NCBI GenBank assembly: GCA_026874595.1
Contig: CM049319.1
Location: 53,578,917-53,642,916 of the forward strand
Direction of reading: 5' to 3'
Length of the DNA: 64,000 bases
Source of the DNA: Sipunculus nudus
Taxonomy: Eukaryota; Annelida; Sipuncula; Golfingiida; Sipunculidae
In this document: in pieces, positions 12,501-25,609 of the stretch
How the letters are laid out: every line of letters starts with the position of its first letter
Numbering within the stretch: the stretch's first letter is position 1
Translations under genes and position numbers: made by a program
Notes under the pieces: generated by a model
Databases searched by the model: none
The model's input: the letters and a program-made list of their open reading frames with translations, nothing else
What the model was told of the DNA's origin: nothing

Positions 12501-14929
12501 GTACAAATGAGCTTTCAACTTTGTTTTTCCGGAATGTGTGCACTCATTTGATGTAGGCATCTCACTGTTATGTAACATGTCTTTACAACTTCCCTGAAGG
12601 GGAAACAATGGTAGCTCACTAGAGATGGCATGAATCATAGATATTTAATCAGATAAGTCAACCAGGCCTTAAAGTGAATAATACTGTGGAATTGGTTTTG
12701 TTAGCAGGGTTTTTATTTTTGCGCTTTTCTTGGGATCGAGATTTGTGCTAAATTAAGAACACGCGTTATTTCGAAAACCCTAGACATGTCCGTGTAGTTT
12801 CCTTTTGTTCAATATTTACATTATAAGATACCAGTAAAGAGAAATGGCGAATTGAATAGACGATCCTGTGTCATATAGATTGTTCACCGCTTGGAGAACT
12901 GCAGAACTCTCGCCTGACACACAGTTAGGTTGGTCTGGTAATCCCTCCGTGGGCGATAGCTGGAGCTGAATCTATTTATTTCATAACCAGGTATAGAACT
13001 AGAAATGGAGCATTTCCTCTTTCTGTCCTTTGGTGCAAGATTTGTTTGGGTAGTAATAATTACAGGAAAAAATGGTGGTAATGGGTAGTGGGAGGGGTAA
13101 TGTAGTGAAATAAAAAAATATATACACCACAATGCCAGTGTATAGGTATTCTTCCAGATAAATATAGAAAAAAGAAGAAGAAGAAGAAAAAAATTAAATA
13201 AAATAAAACAAAAATGGTGTTCAAAATGATACTAGTATATCACCCAACCCCATTTGTAGGTAATTAAAATCATTCCATTTACATATATTCCTGCATCTGG
13301 GTTAGATGATTAGTTCAGGTAGTGATCACTGATGAAATATGTCTGATCTTGATTAAATATATTTTGTTTACAACCGGCAGGTTAACACTTAATGTCGTGT
13401 CTTCAACACTGGCTACATCTGTGTTTCTCCTGCATTCATCGTGTTTAGGTTACATTCATTTTCATATCACCTGACCACTGCTTGCAAAGGCTGCCTTTGC
13501 CGTGTATGGCTGCCATACAGTTGGCTCTGAAAGTTCCTACCAATGAGAAGGTGGTATTGTGGGTCTGAAATTGTGATTCTACATAACAAAAGGATCTTCT
13601 CTGGTCACTGAATTTAATGACCAAGTCTGAAGTCTGTCATACACCATTCTAAGTGTTCTGAACATTCTTGGCCTTGTGTCAGTTCCCTGGTGGTGATGTA
13701 CAGCAAACCCTGCTGTTGAAAGCAGTAGTTGAGTGTACTCAGTTTTAAACAAATGTAACAAGGCTATGCAAGGTGTTTATTTTTACTCCAGGAACTTTAC
13801 CTATTTTTAAGTTTACAGTGTTGATGCATGGCCACATGTGTATACTAAAAATAAAGGCGGCATTAAATCACTGTCCGTCAATTCTTCTCTGTTTTGCTTG
13901 GAAGTGCACAGGATTAGTAGTGTTCAAAGGTATTATTTGCATAAAATTATCCTGAGGAAAATTATATTGATCAGGAAAATTCACCAGCCAGTCCAAGCAC
14001 CATCTGTTGGTATGTTCAGTTACTATCACTGGCTGACCAAAAGTACAGCATTAAAACATGTTCATAAACGGGTAATATGCCAGTGTTACTGTAATATCAA
14101 GGGAATTTGTGTAATATGGCATGTTAACCAAGTTTTAATTGGAAGAAATGTATAATATATTTATATGTAATTCATGCAGTTTATTGTTGAAAATGGAATA
14201 CTTGAAAATTGCTTGTCTGTTATTTAGAGTAATACTGCTTTTGTTTCCTAGAGCCATTTGGTGTTGACGTTGTGAAATATAGCAGTCTAACACAGCTGTT
14301 CATACATTTTTAATTCCTTTCTGTGTCTTCATTAAAAGACAAGTAACAAGTTATTTTAACAAACACAAATAAAATTCAAACTCCAGGTTAATATTAACAA
14401 ATAAAATAAAAAACATAAATTTTCTCATCAGATGGAGCCAGTAGGAATCTGTGGTATTACTTTAAAAATATTAAAATTTCAGTGTGTGTTGTTGCATGAT
14501 ATTTTGATATCTAATGCATGCAGCCAATAGAGGCTAAACATTGACACCTTGAAGGTATAATTGGGCTTGTTCAGTTAAAATCACTATGTCATCTGAAACA
14601 TCAACCTACTGTGTTAATGGTGTGTTTGTGTCCCCTTGTCACATCAAGTGATCTTCAGTTTCCTCTACAAAAGTGTGCATTTTTTCATAAGTATCCTAGT
14701 GTTCAAGTTGTGTTATTCATTGCAGTGTAATCCTCAAATCCTCATCCCCCATAATCTGTAATGTATCAGTATTTACATAAAGATATACTGAGGAGTTTTA
14801 CTGAGAAATATTCTTTAGGAAGCAAATATTCATATTTTATAGAACCACACTAGATTCTGCTGTCAATCAATCCAGTTTCTATGTAACACTGTCAATATCA
14901 TTTCTTGAATAGATTATATTTCTTTAAAA

Positions 14930-15225
14930 AAACTTCTGTTGATAAGATTTCCTGAAGATATTTGTTTATTTATAGGCAGCATGCTTAAAGCCAAGAAAAT
15001 ATATCTAGATTTTCTCAAAACAATATATCTTATCATAATAAAATTTAATTCATCATAATATCCTAGAATATTATTTCCTGCCTAAAGATATCTATTTCTG
15101 GTAGCAGAAAATTTTCTTGTCAAGAAAAAAATCTTATCATAAGAAAATATTTTCTTTACCATAACAAGAGATATAATCTTATCCCACTCCCTAGAAAATG
15201 TTCTTGCCAGGAGATGCATCTTTTG
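14930..15225 (+). repeat. Dispersed repeat J, copy 1
   Basis: This AT-rich segment matches, in inverted orientation, 59370-59650 in a NAP1 intron. Shared blocks include TTTATAGGCAxC(A/T)TGCTT, AATATATCTAGATTTTC and AGAAAAT(T)GTTCTTGCCA. Repeated AAGATAT/CTTG phrases lie throughout. Two distant copies mark it as an old mobile or dispersed sequence, but no terminal structure was recognised. Confidence 0.5.
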
Positions 15226-16739
15226 ATAGTTAGACATAGGAAGTGGGGCAAGAAAATTAATCTGTTAAAGAAAAGTTTTTTTTTTTTTTTTTTGCAAGGT
15301 GATCCCAATGTTCAGGCATAAAGATGTTTTTCTTGAATGAAGACAAGTCATATTAACCTCAACCTGTTACAATACAACATAATAGTTTTGTGGCAGGGAA
15401 AATAATACCAAATAATCGAATAAATAGAAAATACTCTGTGCAACTTGGAACCTCGTCTGTTAACACTGGCAGTTATTATAGAAAACAACTTCATCACCAA
15501 CATTCATGTTTTCTCATTTATAAATTTGTGAGAGATATCAGTTTGAACCATATTTTATGAGTGCAGAGGCAAAATCGTCTGCTGGTCAATTAGAGACTGA
15601 TTTTTGTATAAATTGGGATAAATGTAGAATAAAAATGTCATATTAATTTGACTTTGAATGTTTCCTTCATGTATGGCAGTGACGGGAAAGTACTCTTACA
15701 TGTGTGCTTTTTATAGAACTTGATCATTTCTAATTATCAAGCAGTACTTTGTTTTCTGCTGTTTTAGTCTGCCATTGTTATTGAGTGTAGGTCATGCTTC
15801 TTCCGTCAGTATACATTCAAAAATTGTGCTTACCCCAATGATTCAATTAGCCAGACATGTATGGTATCCAATGAACTGAGCTGTTCGGGACTAAAACACT
15901 AGTTAATGGTACTACTACCTTGTTTCTTCTTTATGATACCACAATCCCCCCATTCACACCCCCCCCCCCCCTTCTCCCCGCAGTCAAGTATTCACAGCCA
16001 CAGGGTTAAGGATTTCATTTCAGAAGTATTAAACAATAGTAGGGGACCTGTAGCTTCAGATGTCACTGGTTAGCTCAGCTGACTATAAGTCATCTGAGCT
16101 ATAGTCGTGGTCCGTCGTCCGTCTGTCTGTCTGTCCGTCCGTCTGGATGTCCGTCCGTAAGACTGGCACGTTTCGACACCTTTGGACCTACAAATCTGAA
16201 ATTCGGCATACAGTTAGATGTCCCCAAAATCTCCTACCATGCCAAAAATTTGGTCAATAGGACTTCATTCCTTCGAGATATTAAGGAAAAACCTCAATTT
16301 TTTATTAGAAATCTATTTTCACGCTTCAGGACTGCCTAATATCAAAACCACTCATCTGGTTTTCTTCATATTTACGATAAATATTCCTCTATATAGTTCC
16401 TATGTACATACCAGAAATTAAGTCAGTATCATTTAATTTAAAAAAAATTATAGGCCCAAACATAATGAACTTTGTTAAAAAATTCAGGAAAGATATTTGG
16501 TCACTTAAGACCAAAAGTGTAAAAGGTGGGGACTTTTTCTCAGTAATACAACTTTAATTAATCAAAATTTAATTGTATACCAAAAATTAGATCAAAATCT
16601 GTTAAACTTTTTAAAATATTGGCAAAAATATAAAATTGGTACCTTAAATTTTGCCCAAGTTTGACCTCGGCCCGTTTTTTAGCTCAGCTGACTGAAAGTC
16701 ATCTGAGCTATAGCGATCACTCTTTGTCCGTCGTCCGTC

Positions 16740-18735
16740 TGTCCGTCTGTCCGTCCGTTAACCAGGTACAAATCGTAACCGCTGGACCTAGAACCTTGTA
16801 ACTTGGGATTCTGAGAGGTCCATAAAAAATCTCCTTGGAAACCAGAAATTAGGTCTCTGTTACCCATATCCTTCGAGCTATGTGGCCCCAAAGTACCCCC
16901 CAGAAAAGTCAAAAATTTCATACAAAAACTTCAATATCTCATTAACTACTTGACTGATGGTCATGATTTTTGGCATACATATTGATCATGAGATGTTACA
17001 TCACTTCCTGCAGACTGGTGGCGCCAACTGTATTTTTCGATTTTTTACGAATTTTTTTCTCTATTTTTGAGACCTTTAAAAATGTGAACATCTGTTAACA
17101 AGGCACAAATCATAAAGACTGGACTTAGAATCTTAATTCTTGACACACTGAGAGGTCCATGAAAAATCTCCTTGGAAACCAGAAATTAGGTCTCTGTTAC
17201 CCATATCCTTCGAGCTATGGGGCCCCAAAGTACCCCCCAGAATAGTAAAAAATTTCATACAAAAACTTCAATATTTCAATAACTACATCACTAATGGTCT
17301 TCATTTTTGGCATACATATTGATCATGAGATGTTCGATCAGTTCCTGCAGACTGGTGGCGCCACCTGTACTGTTTGATTTTTTACGATTTTTTCCTCTAT
17401 TTTTGAGACCTTTGAGGATGCTGTCATCTGTTAGCGTGGCACAAATCGTAACGACTGGACCTAGAATCTTCATTTTCAAAACACTGAGAGACCTATGAAA
17501 AGTCTCCATGGAAACCAGAAATTAGGTCTCTGTTACCCATATCCTTCGAGCTATGGGGCCCAAAATTACCCCCCAGAATAGTCAAAAATTTCATACAAAA
17601 ACTTCAATATCTCACTAACTACATCACTGATGGTCATGATTTTCGACATACATATTGATCATGAGATGTTTCATCAGTTTGTGCAGACTGGTGGCGCCAC
17701 CTGTATTTTTCAATGTTCACGAATTGTTTTCTCCATTTTTGAGACCTTTAAGGATGTAGTTCTCTGTCAACAGGGTACAAATCGTAACGACTGGACCTAG
17801 AATCTTCGTTCTTGACACACAGGGAGACCCATGATAAGTCTCCATGGAAACCTGAAATTTGGTCTCTGTTACCCATATCCTTTGAGCTATGGCACTCCAA
17901 AGTACAGCTCAGAATAATGGAAAATTTGATACAAAAGCTAAAGTATCTGAACAACTAATGCAGAGATAACCATAATTGTTTGCATGGATATTGATCATGG
18001 AGTGTTTCATTAGTTTCTGCAGACTGGTGGCACCACCTGTATTTGTTCGGTTTTTTTTACGAAATTTTTCTGTATTTTTGAGACCTTTAAAGATATGAAC
18101 ATCTGTTAACAGGGCACAAATCATAAAAACTGGACCAAGAATCTTCATTCTTGACACACAGGGAGACCCATGAAAAGTCTCCATGGAAACTTGAAATTAG
18201 GTCTCTGTTACCCATATTCTTTAAGCTGTATGGGTCCAAAATACCCCCCCCCCCCCCCCCCAGAATAATGGAAAATTTGATACAAAAACTGCAGTATTTC
18301 AATAACTACAACACTGATGGTCATGATTTTCGGCATACATATTGATCATGAGCTGTTCCATCAGTTTCTGCAGACTGGGTGTGCCACCTCTATTTTTTTT
18401 CAAATTTTTACGAATTTTTTTTCTTTTTTTTGAGACCTTTAAAGATGTGGTTATCTGTCAACAGGGTACAAATCGCAACAACTGGACCTAGAATCTTCAT
18501 TCTTGTCATGCAAGGAGGCCCATGAAAGGTGCCTGTGGAAACTTGAAATTAGGTCTCTGTTACCCATATCCTTCAAGCTATAGGACTCCGAAGTATCCCT
18601 CAGAATAATGGACAATTTGATACAAAAACTGAAGTATCTGAACAACTAATGCAGAGATCACCATGATTTTTTGCATGGATATTGACCATTAAGTGTTTTT
18701 ATTAGTTTCTGCAGACTGGTGGAGCCACCTGTATT
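16740..18735 (+). repeat. ~335-bp tandem repeat array of element C
   Basis: Five to six units are marked by GCAGACTGGTGGCGCCACCTGT or variants near 16975, 17347, 17683, 18018, 18370 and 18712. Each unit also has GGACCTAGAATCTTCATTCT and a phrase ending TTACCCATATCCTTCGAGCTA. An 18-nt poly-C tract at 18244-18261 lies in one unit. Open frames of 60-90 codons seen on both strands repeat with the unit and are not genes. Confidence 0.8.
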
Positions 18736-18738
18736 TTT

Positions 18739-19909
18739 GTATCCGCCAAAACGCAGTTTTGCGGATACTGTGTTTTTGACCGAGTTCCTCCACAGCGGCG
18801 GCGTTCGTTTCCAGAGAGCTCCTCGGAGACTAATGGACCGATTTTTCCCAAACTAACACCTATTATCGGGTCACATGTGAACTGGTGCCTAACCAATTTG
18901 CGTTGACCTCTGACCTTTCCTCTCTATCCAGTGTCCATTTGTGGGTCTGTTTCCACTCATAAACCCTCATATCTCGGGAACCGTTTGACCGATCAGGAAA
19001 TAAAATTGATACAAATGTAGCCCTTGGATTGCTTTATAACATACACAAAAAATGGTGGCGCCACCTGTAACCATGTTTGCACAGTGTCCATCTGTTCATC
19101 TGCCTTGGGTTAAAATCACTCATATCTCTGCAGTGAATTGACTAATTCACCTGAAATTCGTCATGCATATACATCCAGGATAGCTTTCTTGATTTTATGA
19201 CAGGTGGCGCCACCTACGTTCACGTTCACCCTGATGACATCCAAGCTTAAATCTTGGGAACCGTTTGACCAATCAGGAAATAAAATTTATACAAATGTAG
19301 CCCTTTGATAGCTCTGTAACATACACAAAAAATGGTGGCGCCACCTGTAACAATGTTTGCACAGCGTCTGTCTGTTAGTCTGCCGTGGTCTAAAATCACT
19401 CATTTCTCTGTAGTGGTTCGACATAACTGCCTAAAATTTTGCAGGTTTATACATCGTGGACAGCTTTCTTGATTTTATGACAGGTGGCGCCACCTACATT
19501 CTAGTTAACGCTGCACACATCCAAGCTCATATCTCAGGAACCATTTGACCGATTGGGCCAAAATTGTGCATGTGTTTAGATCTCACATAGGTCTTTATCA
19601 TACACAAAACTGGAGGGGTTACCTGCAAAGATTTTTGCACAGTGTTTGTCTGTTTGTCTGCCATGGGCAAAAATCGCTCATATACATGTAGTGGTTTGAC
19701 TTTTCTGCCTAAAATTTTGCAGGTGTATACAACTTGGACAGCTTTCTGGATTTGTGGTAGGTGGCACAACCTACATACACATTTAGGCTGCAGACATCCA
19801 TGCTAATATGCAACATACCTCACTCTATTTCCCCTTGCCACTCAATCCATGCCTCACTATCCGATTTTGGCAGATACATGTAGTCACTTGTCGGTTACCC
19901 GTATTCTAG
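18739..19909 (+). mobile_element. Helitron-like element family A, copy A1, nested in C
   Basis: The 5' end GTATCCGCCAAAAC (18739) forms a near-perfect hairpin with GTTTTGCGGATAC, followed by a GGCGGCG patch. The 3' end has GATTTTGGCAGATAC, inverse of the 5' end with one mismatch, then a hairpin-forming stretch and CCCGTATTCTAG before TTTT. The core has GGTGGCGCCACC at 19054, 19203, 19334 and 19483, alternating 149 and 131 bp. The C unit is split cleanly: CACCTGTATTTT on the left and TTTTAAAAGTTTACACAG then TTCTCTATTTTTGAGA on the right, as in intact C units. A TGACCTCTGACCT (DR1) lies at 18904-18916. Confidence 0.8.
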
Positions 19910-21729
19910 TTTTAAAAGTTTACACAGTTTTCTCTATTTTTGAGATATATAAATACAGACTAAATCTTGGCCTGTTGGTTAATCTGTTTGATGCTTCAGT
20001 TGAATGGGTATATACTACCATTCTAATGATAAAATTTCCTTTTGCGAATCTCTTCCCAGTCAGCTGAGCGTCATGACCCATGGGTCACTTGTTCCTGTAA
20101 CTGCTGCGGATTTAATTTTCAAAGCATGTTTTTATTTACATTTCAACTGTTAACACCAAAAATTTGAAACCAGTTGATCAAAAACTTGATTTTATTCAAG
20201 TTTTCAAGCACCATGTCACATATTGTTTACATCAAGCTAGTGTTATGCAGTTAGCTAGAGCTCAGCTCCCCAGCTTCAGCTCTAAGTTCCTTAAGTTTGG
20301 CATACAGTTAGATGCCTCCAAAACCCCCTACCAAGCGAAGAATTTGATCACTAGGACTTAATTCCTTTGAGATATTAATGAAAAACTTCATTTTTCAATT
20401 AAAAACCCATTGTTTCACTTTAAGACTGCCTAATATCAAAACCACTGATCTGACTTTGATCATATATAATATACATATTTTTCTATACATTCTCTATGCA
20501 CATGCCAGAAATGATGTCTGTATTGCGTAATTGTTTTAAGTTATCGGCCCAAACATAATGCATTTTGTAAAAATTCAGGAAAGATATTTGATCCCTTAAC
20601 ACAAAAAATGTTAAAGCTATGGACCTTTTTTCCAGTAATATAACTTTAATTAATCAAAATTAAATTGTATACCCAAAATTAGATGAAAATCTTTTAAATA
20701 TTTTAAAATATTAATAAAAATAAAAAATTGGTACCTTAAATTTTGCCCAAATTTGACCATGGCACGTTTTTTTCCTGTAAGTACTGTGGATTTAATTTTC
20801 ACAGCATGTTTTTGTTAGCATTTCAACTGTTACCACCAAAAATTTGAAACTAGTTGATCAAAAACTGTAGATTTTATTCAAGTTTTCAAGCACCATGTAA
20901 AATTGTTTACATCAAGCTAGTGTTATGCAGTTTGCAAGAGCTCAGCTCCCCAGCTTCAGCTCTTAAGTTCCTTAAATTCCGCATACAGTTAGATGTCTCC
21001 AAAATCCCCTACCATGCCAAGAATTTGGTCACCAGGACTTAATACCTTCGAGATATTAATGAAAAATTTCATTTTTCCATTAAAAACCCATTGTTACACT
21101 TCAAGACTGCCAAATATCAAAACCACTGATCTGACTTTAATCATAAATAATATACATATTTTTCAATATCATTGCACATGCCAGAATGATGTCAGTATTG
21201 CGTAATTGTTTTAAGTTATGGGCCCAAACATAATGCACTTTGTAAAAAATCAAGAAATATATTTACTCCCTTAACAAGGGGCTTGCTGAAGCTAGAGATT
21301 TTTTGTCAGGGATGTAACATTCTTTAATCAAGATTCAATTGAATGCCCAAAATTAGTTCTGAATTTTTAAAATTTTATAAGTTATTAGTATAAATATAAA
21401 ATTAGTACCTTAAATTTTGTCCAACTTTGACCATGGCACGTTTGTTCCCTGAGAGCACTGTTGATATAATTTTCATATCATGCACACACAAGGATTTCAT
21501 CTTTGTAGTTTATAAAGCTGAAAGAAATTGGCAAAATATTGTAGCTTTTATTAATGTTTTAATGAGACTCTGTCAGACCCAGGCTAGCTAGCCCCTCTTC
21601 AGTCACCTGTATGTTGACCTTGTTGACCTTTCATAAAATTATGCACGCTTGAGGCGAGACATACACTGGGGCAACCAGGCAGCTAATGCCCAGCCACAGT
21701 TGATCAAGGTGTCCAACCCAACTTATCTA

Positions 21730-23766
21730 CCGTAAAATCTCCACTTTAAACCGCGGTTTAATCAAGAAATTCAAAATCTTGAAATCAGGTTGATTTCCTG
21801 AAAGCACTGTGCGGTTTATACTAGAAGGGTTTCCTGAATATCTTCCTGACAGACATCGTTTTTGGGCCGGCGAGTGGGCGATAATATTGCAACTTTCGAA
21901 GGCCGTTCTTAGCAGCAGTCTCGCATGCATGGGAGCCGTGTGTAAATGTATTATTAACGATTATTTGTTATTCATAAATTAAATATTGCTGATTAGTTTT
22001 CGTGTGTTATATAACTTGTGATAAAATCTTGGTAATTGTCACCAAAAAATACGTTTAAAACAACCTAACGTTAAACTGCATTAAATGCGGCGGTATCCAG
22101 GACCTGGATACCGCCACATAAAAAGGTTCAGAGTAAACTGGCGAACTTCAAACCCTTGTCGGAAAAAAATCTTGTAAAATCGTTTATGACAAGGAAACTT
22201 TAAGTAATCTAAGGGAGATATAGAATTTAAATTGAATGACCAAGAAATTCAGCTAAATATTGTTTTAGTATGTAAACAAGACTCACTTTTAAAACTTTGC
22301 AACCCTTGCGCTTGAAACTGTCGCAGAATCTGAAACAATGAACCGCGTGACCTTTGCTCGTTGAGCCAACGCGGCCCGTTTCCACTGGTTACACAGGCGG
22401 CTGCCGGCCAGCCGTGGCTGGGGATAAACCCAGAGCAGACATCGTTCCCCGTGTATCACCGTTTATTAGGATAATACATATTCTTCTAATCAACATTTAA
22501 AGTGGACAAACACTGTCTAATTGGTATGTTATATGCGTATTTGATAAGAATATCTTTATTTCTTAACGAATACGACTTTTTCCGACGAAATATAAGAATT
22601 TAATTGTCATGTGGAATGTCTCCAGTTTCGTCAAATCATCTTCTAGGGCTCTCGCACAGCGTAGCGTAGTAAGAGAGGACGGTCGCTAGGGCTAACAACA
22701 ACCCTGCTGTAACACACAGCGGCCCACTTCGTCGGGCATGGTCAAGCAAAATTGAAATAAAAGCCTACTTTAAACCCATTTGCGGCATTATTTAGCAATG
22801 ATTATTTGTTTAAAACGTTAAATGAATAAAAAGCTGACATCGTAAGGAGTCTCACAATGGCAGACGATCGTTTTAAAATCAAGTTTGAGTGCCGCCATGT
22901 GCTGAAACGCCCCGGTATTCTGCTAAGAATATTTTGAACGGCTGTACGCGGTGGGTGGTAAACAGAACAGCCACCTATTTCGTCCCAGCGTGCTTTGCGC
23001 GAACACTGCCTTGACAAAATGGCTCCACACACGGAAACTTTCTTCAGGAAAAAAACTTGCTTACCCCGACTGGCCTCTTTAATCTTACCTTAAAATCACT
23101 CGTTATCAAGCGTCTGGTTTCCTATACGTGCGTATCTCGAAAAGGTAACTTCAGTTACTTTGATATTTAGTTGACCAGCGATGTTTTCAAACGCGCCAGC
23201 AAATTGTGGCATTGAGTGATGTCAACGTACGATGTGACGATGATAATACCGAAGTTACCGGTATGAAAATGATTTGAATCTTCATAGTAATTCCAGAAAA
23301 TGAAATTTTCATCAAAAGTTAAGATTTCAAAATATTATTTTTAGAATTAAAATATACAGTGACTTGAAATGGATCAGCAGAATATTTTTTTTTCCAAAAT
23401 ATAATGACAAATCAGTAGCAAACAAAAATACGACACGGAATATAAAATCTGTATAAACAGGCGGAGGTTCACCGGCCCTTGCGTCTTCTCAAACTTCATG
23501 CATGAGTGACCATGCAAAAGTGTTACGATGTGTTTAAATAAAATGGCCAAGGAATTTTAAAGTGGACAGGAATGGCCGAGTCGCAACCTACGCGTGTTCA
23601 TTTCTAGATTTCTAGTCTTTTGTCAAATCATTCCGTAGCGAAAGTTGGTGCGGTTTTAAAGGGGGGTTCTTAGTATTTGAGCCCCTCGCGATGTCTCACC
23701 TAGAATTTCGGCGAAGTCTGGGTGCGGTTTTAATCGGAAGTGCGGTTTTAAGTGGAGATTTTACGG
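21730..23766. mobile_element. TIR DNA transposon D (TA target site), non-autonomous or decayed
   Basis: Terminal inverted repeats at 21730-21754 and 23742-23766 match at 24 of 25 positions (CCGTAAAATCTCCACTT... inward). TA flanks both ends (21728-21729, 23767-23768), the target duplication expected of Tc1/mariner- or ISL2EU-type elements. GCGGTTT(T) recurs just inside both ends (5' side near 21752 and 21811; 3' side near 23650, 23723 and 23742), resembling subterminal transposase-binding repeats. The 2037-bp element has no frame longer than 76 codons and no DDE motif that I can see, so it is a non-autonomous derivative. Its interior is more GC-rich than the surroundings. Element B3 at 62020-62045 carries the same flank without D. 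Confidence 0.85.
22089..22115. repeat. Perfect 13-bp inverted repeat with 1-nt spacer
   Basis: GGCGGTATCCAGG and its exact reverse complement are separated by a single A. It can form a cruciform or, if transcribed, a tight hairpin. It lies 360 bp inside the left end of transposon D. Confidence 0.9.
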
Positions 23767-24830
23767 TAATAGTTGTTATGAAAAACAACATAACAATAAA
23801 CAATAAATTAATAAATTTATATTGGATTTTAATAACAAATTAAATAGAAAGGAATTTGTTAGTTGATGAGTAACAGAAAATTAACTTGCAGTTACTGATG
23901 ATGTAAGAATCTTGTATGGATGAATAGAATGTTAATGTCAGTGTTATTCCAAATTACACCATGCAGTCACCTATGGTATTTTTCAGTTCAATTTTAATGA
24001 TAAATCATATTATTCATTACTAATCATTAGGGATCATATAAAGGAAATTAATGATAGACAAAGATGCAGTTGATAATATTAATCTAGATTCCTACTGTGT
24101 CTAGTGTGTAGATTGATGTGAAAGTAGTCCAAAGTGAATATATTACATTTATTTTTTTAATATAAATAAAAGCAATAAAACCAGGTACTTATGATGATCA
24201 TGATTTAAATTTGTGAATTTTGTATATTCTGGATTCTCAACATTATTGTTTGGCTAAAACTGAATAAATACTAGACATGGTGCGAATTCTTTGCAAATTT
24301 ATTTGAATATGAATATGAATATGTACTGCATTTAAAAATTTATTGCATAAGAATGGATATTCAGGTAAAAATGAAAGTATTTGAATACCAGTGCAGATAC
24401 TTTCAAAATGTATTCAATAATGCATTCATGAATATATTCTACAATATTATTTTAATAATCATTTCCATTATATTTAATTTTAAAAAATCATATGATTTTC
24501 TTATTATTTTTTTAAATAAAAATTATATTGGCACAATATTTGTTATTAAATTTTAATAAATAGTTAAACTCTTTTATTATATGTGCTGCTTATAAGTTAT
24601 ATGGCCAAGTCAAAATCTGTGTGACAATAGCACTCCATTTGTTAATAAAATAAATGAAATCAATCCTCTTCCTTGTCTCTAGATACTATCAAAATCATAC
24701 ATAAGCTAAACACCACCAACTCATAATAAAGCTTATATTTATTACCACACAAAACCAGCATGTGCCTCATTCCCAAATCTTATTTTTTATCATATATAAC
24801 AGCTGAGCGCCGTGACCCATGGGTCCCTTG

Positions 24831-25600
24831 TTTCATGTGAACTCTTATATTTTCAAACATCTCCCAACTAAGCTTATTTTGAGGGAAATATTATTTAAAA
24901 AAAAAAACAGGCAGTGCTAGCAAAACAGAATAGACTGCTATATCACTGAAAAAATTAATTTTATGTTGATAATCTCAAGAATATTTCTCACAAGGATATA
25001 TTAATATTATAGAAACGGTCTACGTTATACAGTATTTACGCTTGCCAATAGCAGTGTGATGCAACAAGTGCATATGTGTGGCGACCGTGTTTGTCACCTC
25101 TTGTTTTCATCCTCCACCGCTTGCTAGCACTGTTTATGGAAGTGTCAAAAAGGAGAGCCGAATGTGTAAGTTTTCCCTGTCAGTACATAGCCTCTCCACA
25201 GCAAGTCCTATCAATTTCCTCCAAGTCGGCAACAGGTGGAAACTGGACCCCGTGAGGCTCAATGCTTAATATGTAAGGGCGAGGGAGGAGGTTTGTCTCC
25301 TGGACAGTGCCCACGAGCCAACCTCCAAAACGGAAAACTCCAACCGCGGAAGAGGAGTCATCTCCCAGCGACTGTAAAGGGGGGGGGGGGGGGGATTAGA
25401 ATATCACACTCTGGCCCACTGGTGGATCAAGCGGAACAGGAGAATACAAGTCGCAATGACTGTAAAATCAGAGGTCAAGCCGAGGGCAGGGGATTCTCTT
25501 TCCCTTGGTAGGCAAATCCCCAACGGGAATGAAAAACCCACGCCGAAGACGGATGAACTTACCAAGAGTACGCTAAATCAGCAGTACGATCCATTTCATT
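24831..25600. other. Region between B2 and the LINE remnant
   Basis: The first 240 bp are AT-rich without features. From about 25080 the base composition shifts to GC-rich, and two overlapping frames (25078-25269 and 25236-25511) read without clear similarity. They may be the ORF1 or 5' part of the LINE that follows, but no zinc knuckle or other motif could be confirmed. A 16-nt poly-G tract is at 25379-25394. Confidence 0.35.
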
Positions 25601-25609
25601 TCTGTGGAA

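Larger units (their letters stand above)
10296..16071. other. Non-coding region with no recognised gene
   Basis: AT-rich sequence with scattered short frames (at most 105 codons) that show no conserved motif or splice-site pattern. Recognisable contents are a minisatellite (12015-12500), a GAAGAA-rich tract near 13165-13190, a dispersed repeat (14930-15225), a poly-T tract near 15275-15293 and poly-C tracts near 11579 and 15959. It could be intergenic or intronic. Confidence 0.4.
16681..20091 (+). mobile_element. Helitron-like element family C, nested in B2
   Basis: The 5' end AGCTCAGCTGACTGAAAG and 3' end TCAGCTGAGC (20060-20069), GACCCATGGGTC (20075-20086), ACTTG match family B termini, but the interior differs. 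The interior is a ~335-bp tandem unit with phrases GACTGGACCTAGAATCTTC, AATTAGGTCTCTGTTACCC and CTGGTGGCGCCACCTGT. The insertion point is clear. The left flank ends CCCGTTTTTT and the right flank continues TTCCTGTAAC, and uninterrupted B units read CACGTTTTTTTCCTGTAAG (20763), so C entered the T-run. C itself is interrupted by A at 18739-19909. Confidence 0.75.
16072..24830 (+). mobile_element. Helitron-like element family B, copy B2 (host of nested insertions C, A and D)
   Basis: Starts with AGCTCAGCTGACT at 16072, followed by an imperfect inverse and a GTCC/GTCT simple repeat. Ends with CAGCTGAGC (24800), palindrome GACCCATGGGTC (24814-24825) and CTTG (24827-24830) before TT. It holds about three copies of a ~680-bp tandem unit (GCATACAGTTAGATG at 16207, 20300 and 20981; TTTCCTGTAAG/C near 20093 and 20772). 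The first unit is cut by element C, and the 3' part is cut by TIR element D. The same 3' part, without D, occurs inverted at 60138-63331. Without the insertions B2 is about 3.3 kb. No transposase or helicase is encoded. Confidence 0.75.

Noticed and set aside
13838-14155. 105-codon + strand frame
   Set aside because: No recognisable domain, low-complexity AT-driven composition, and no splice or codon-use support.
16240-21200. Repeated 60-90 codon frames in the B and C arrays
   Set aside because: They recur with the tandem unit in both strands and carry no domain; they are repeat translations.
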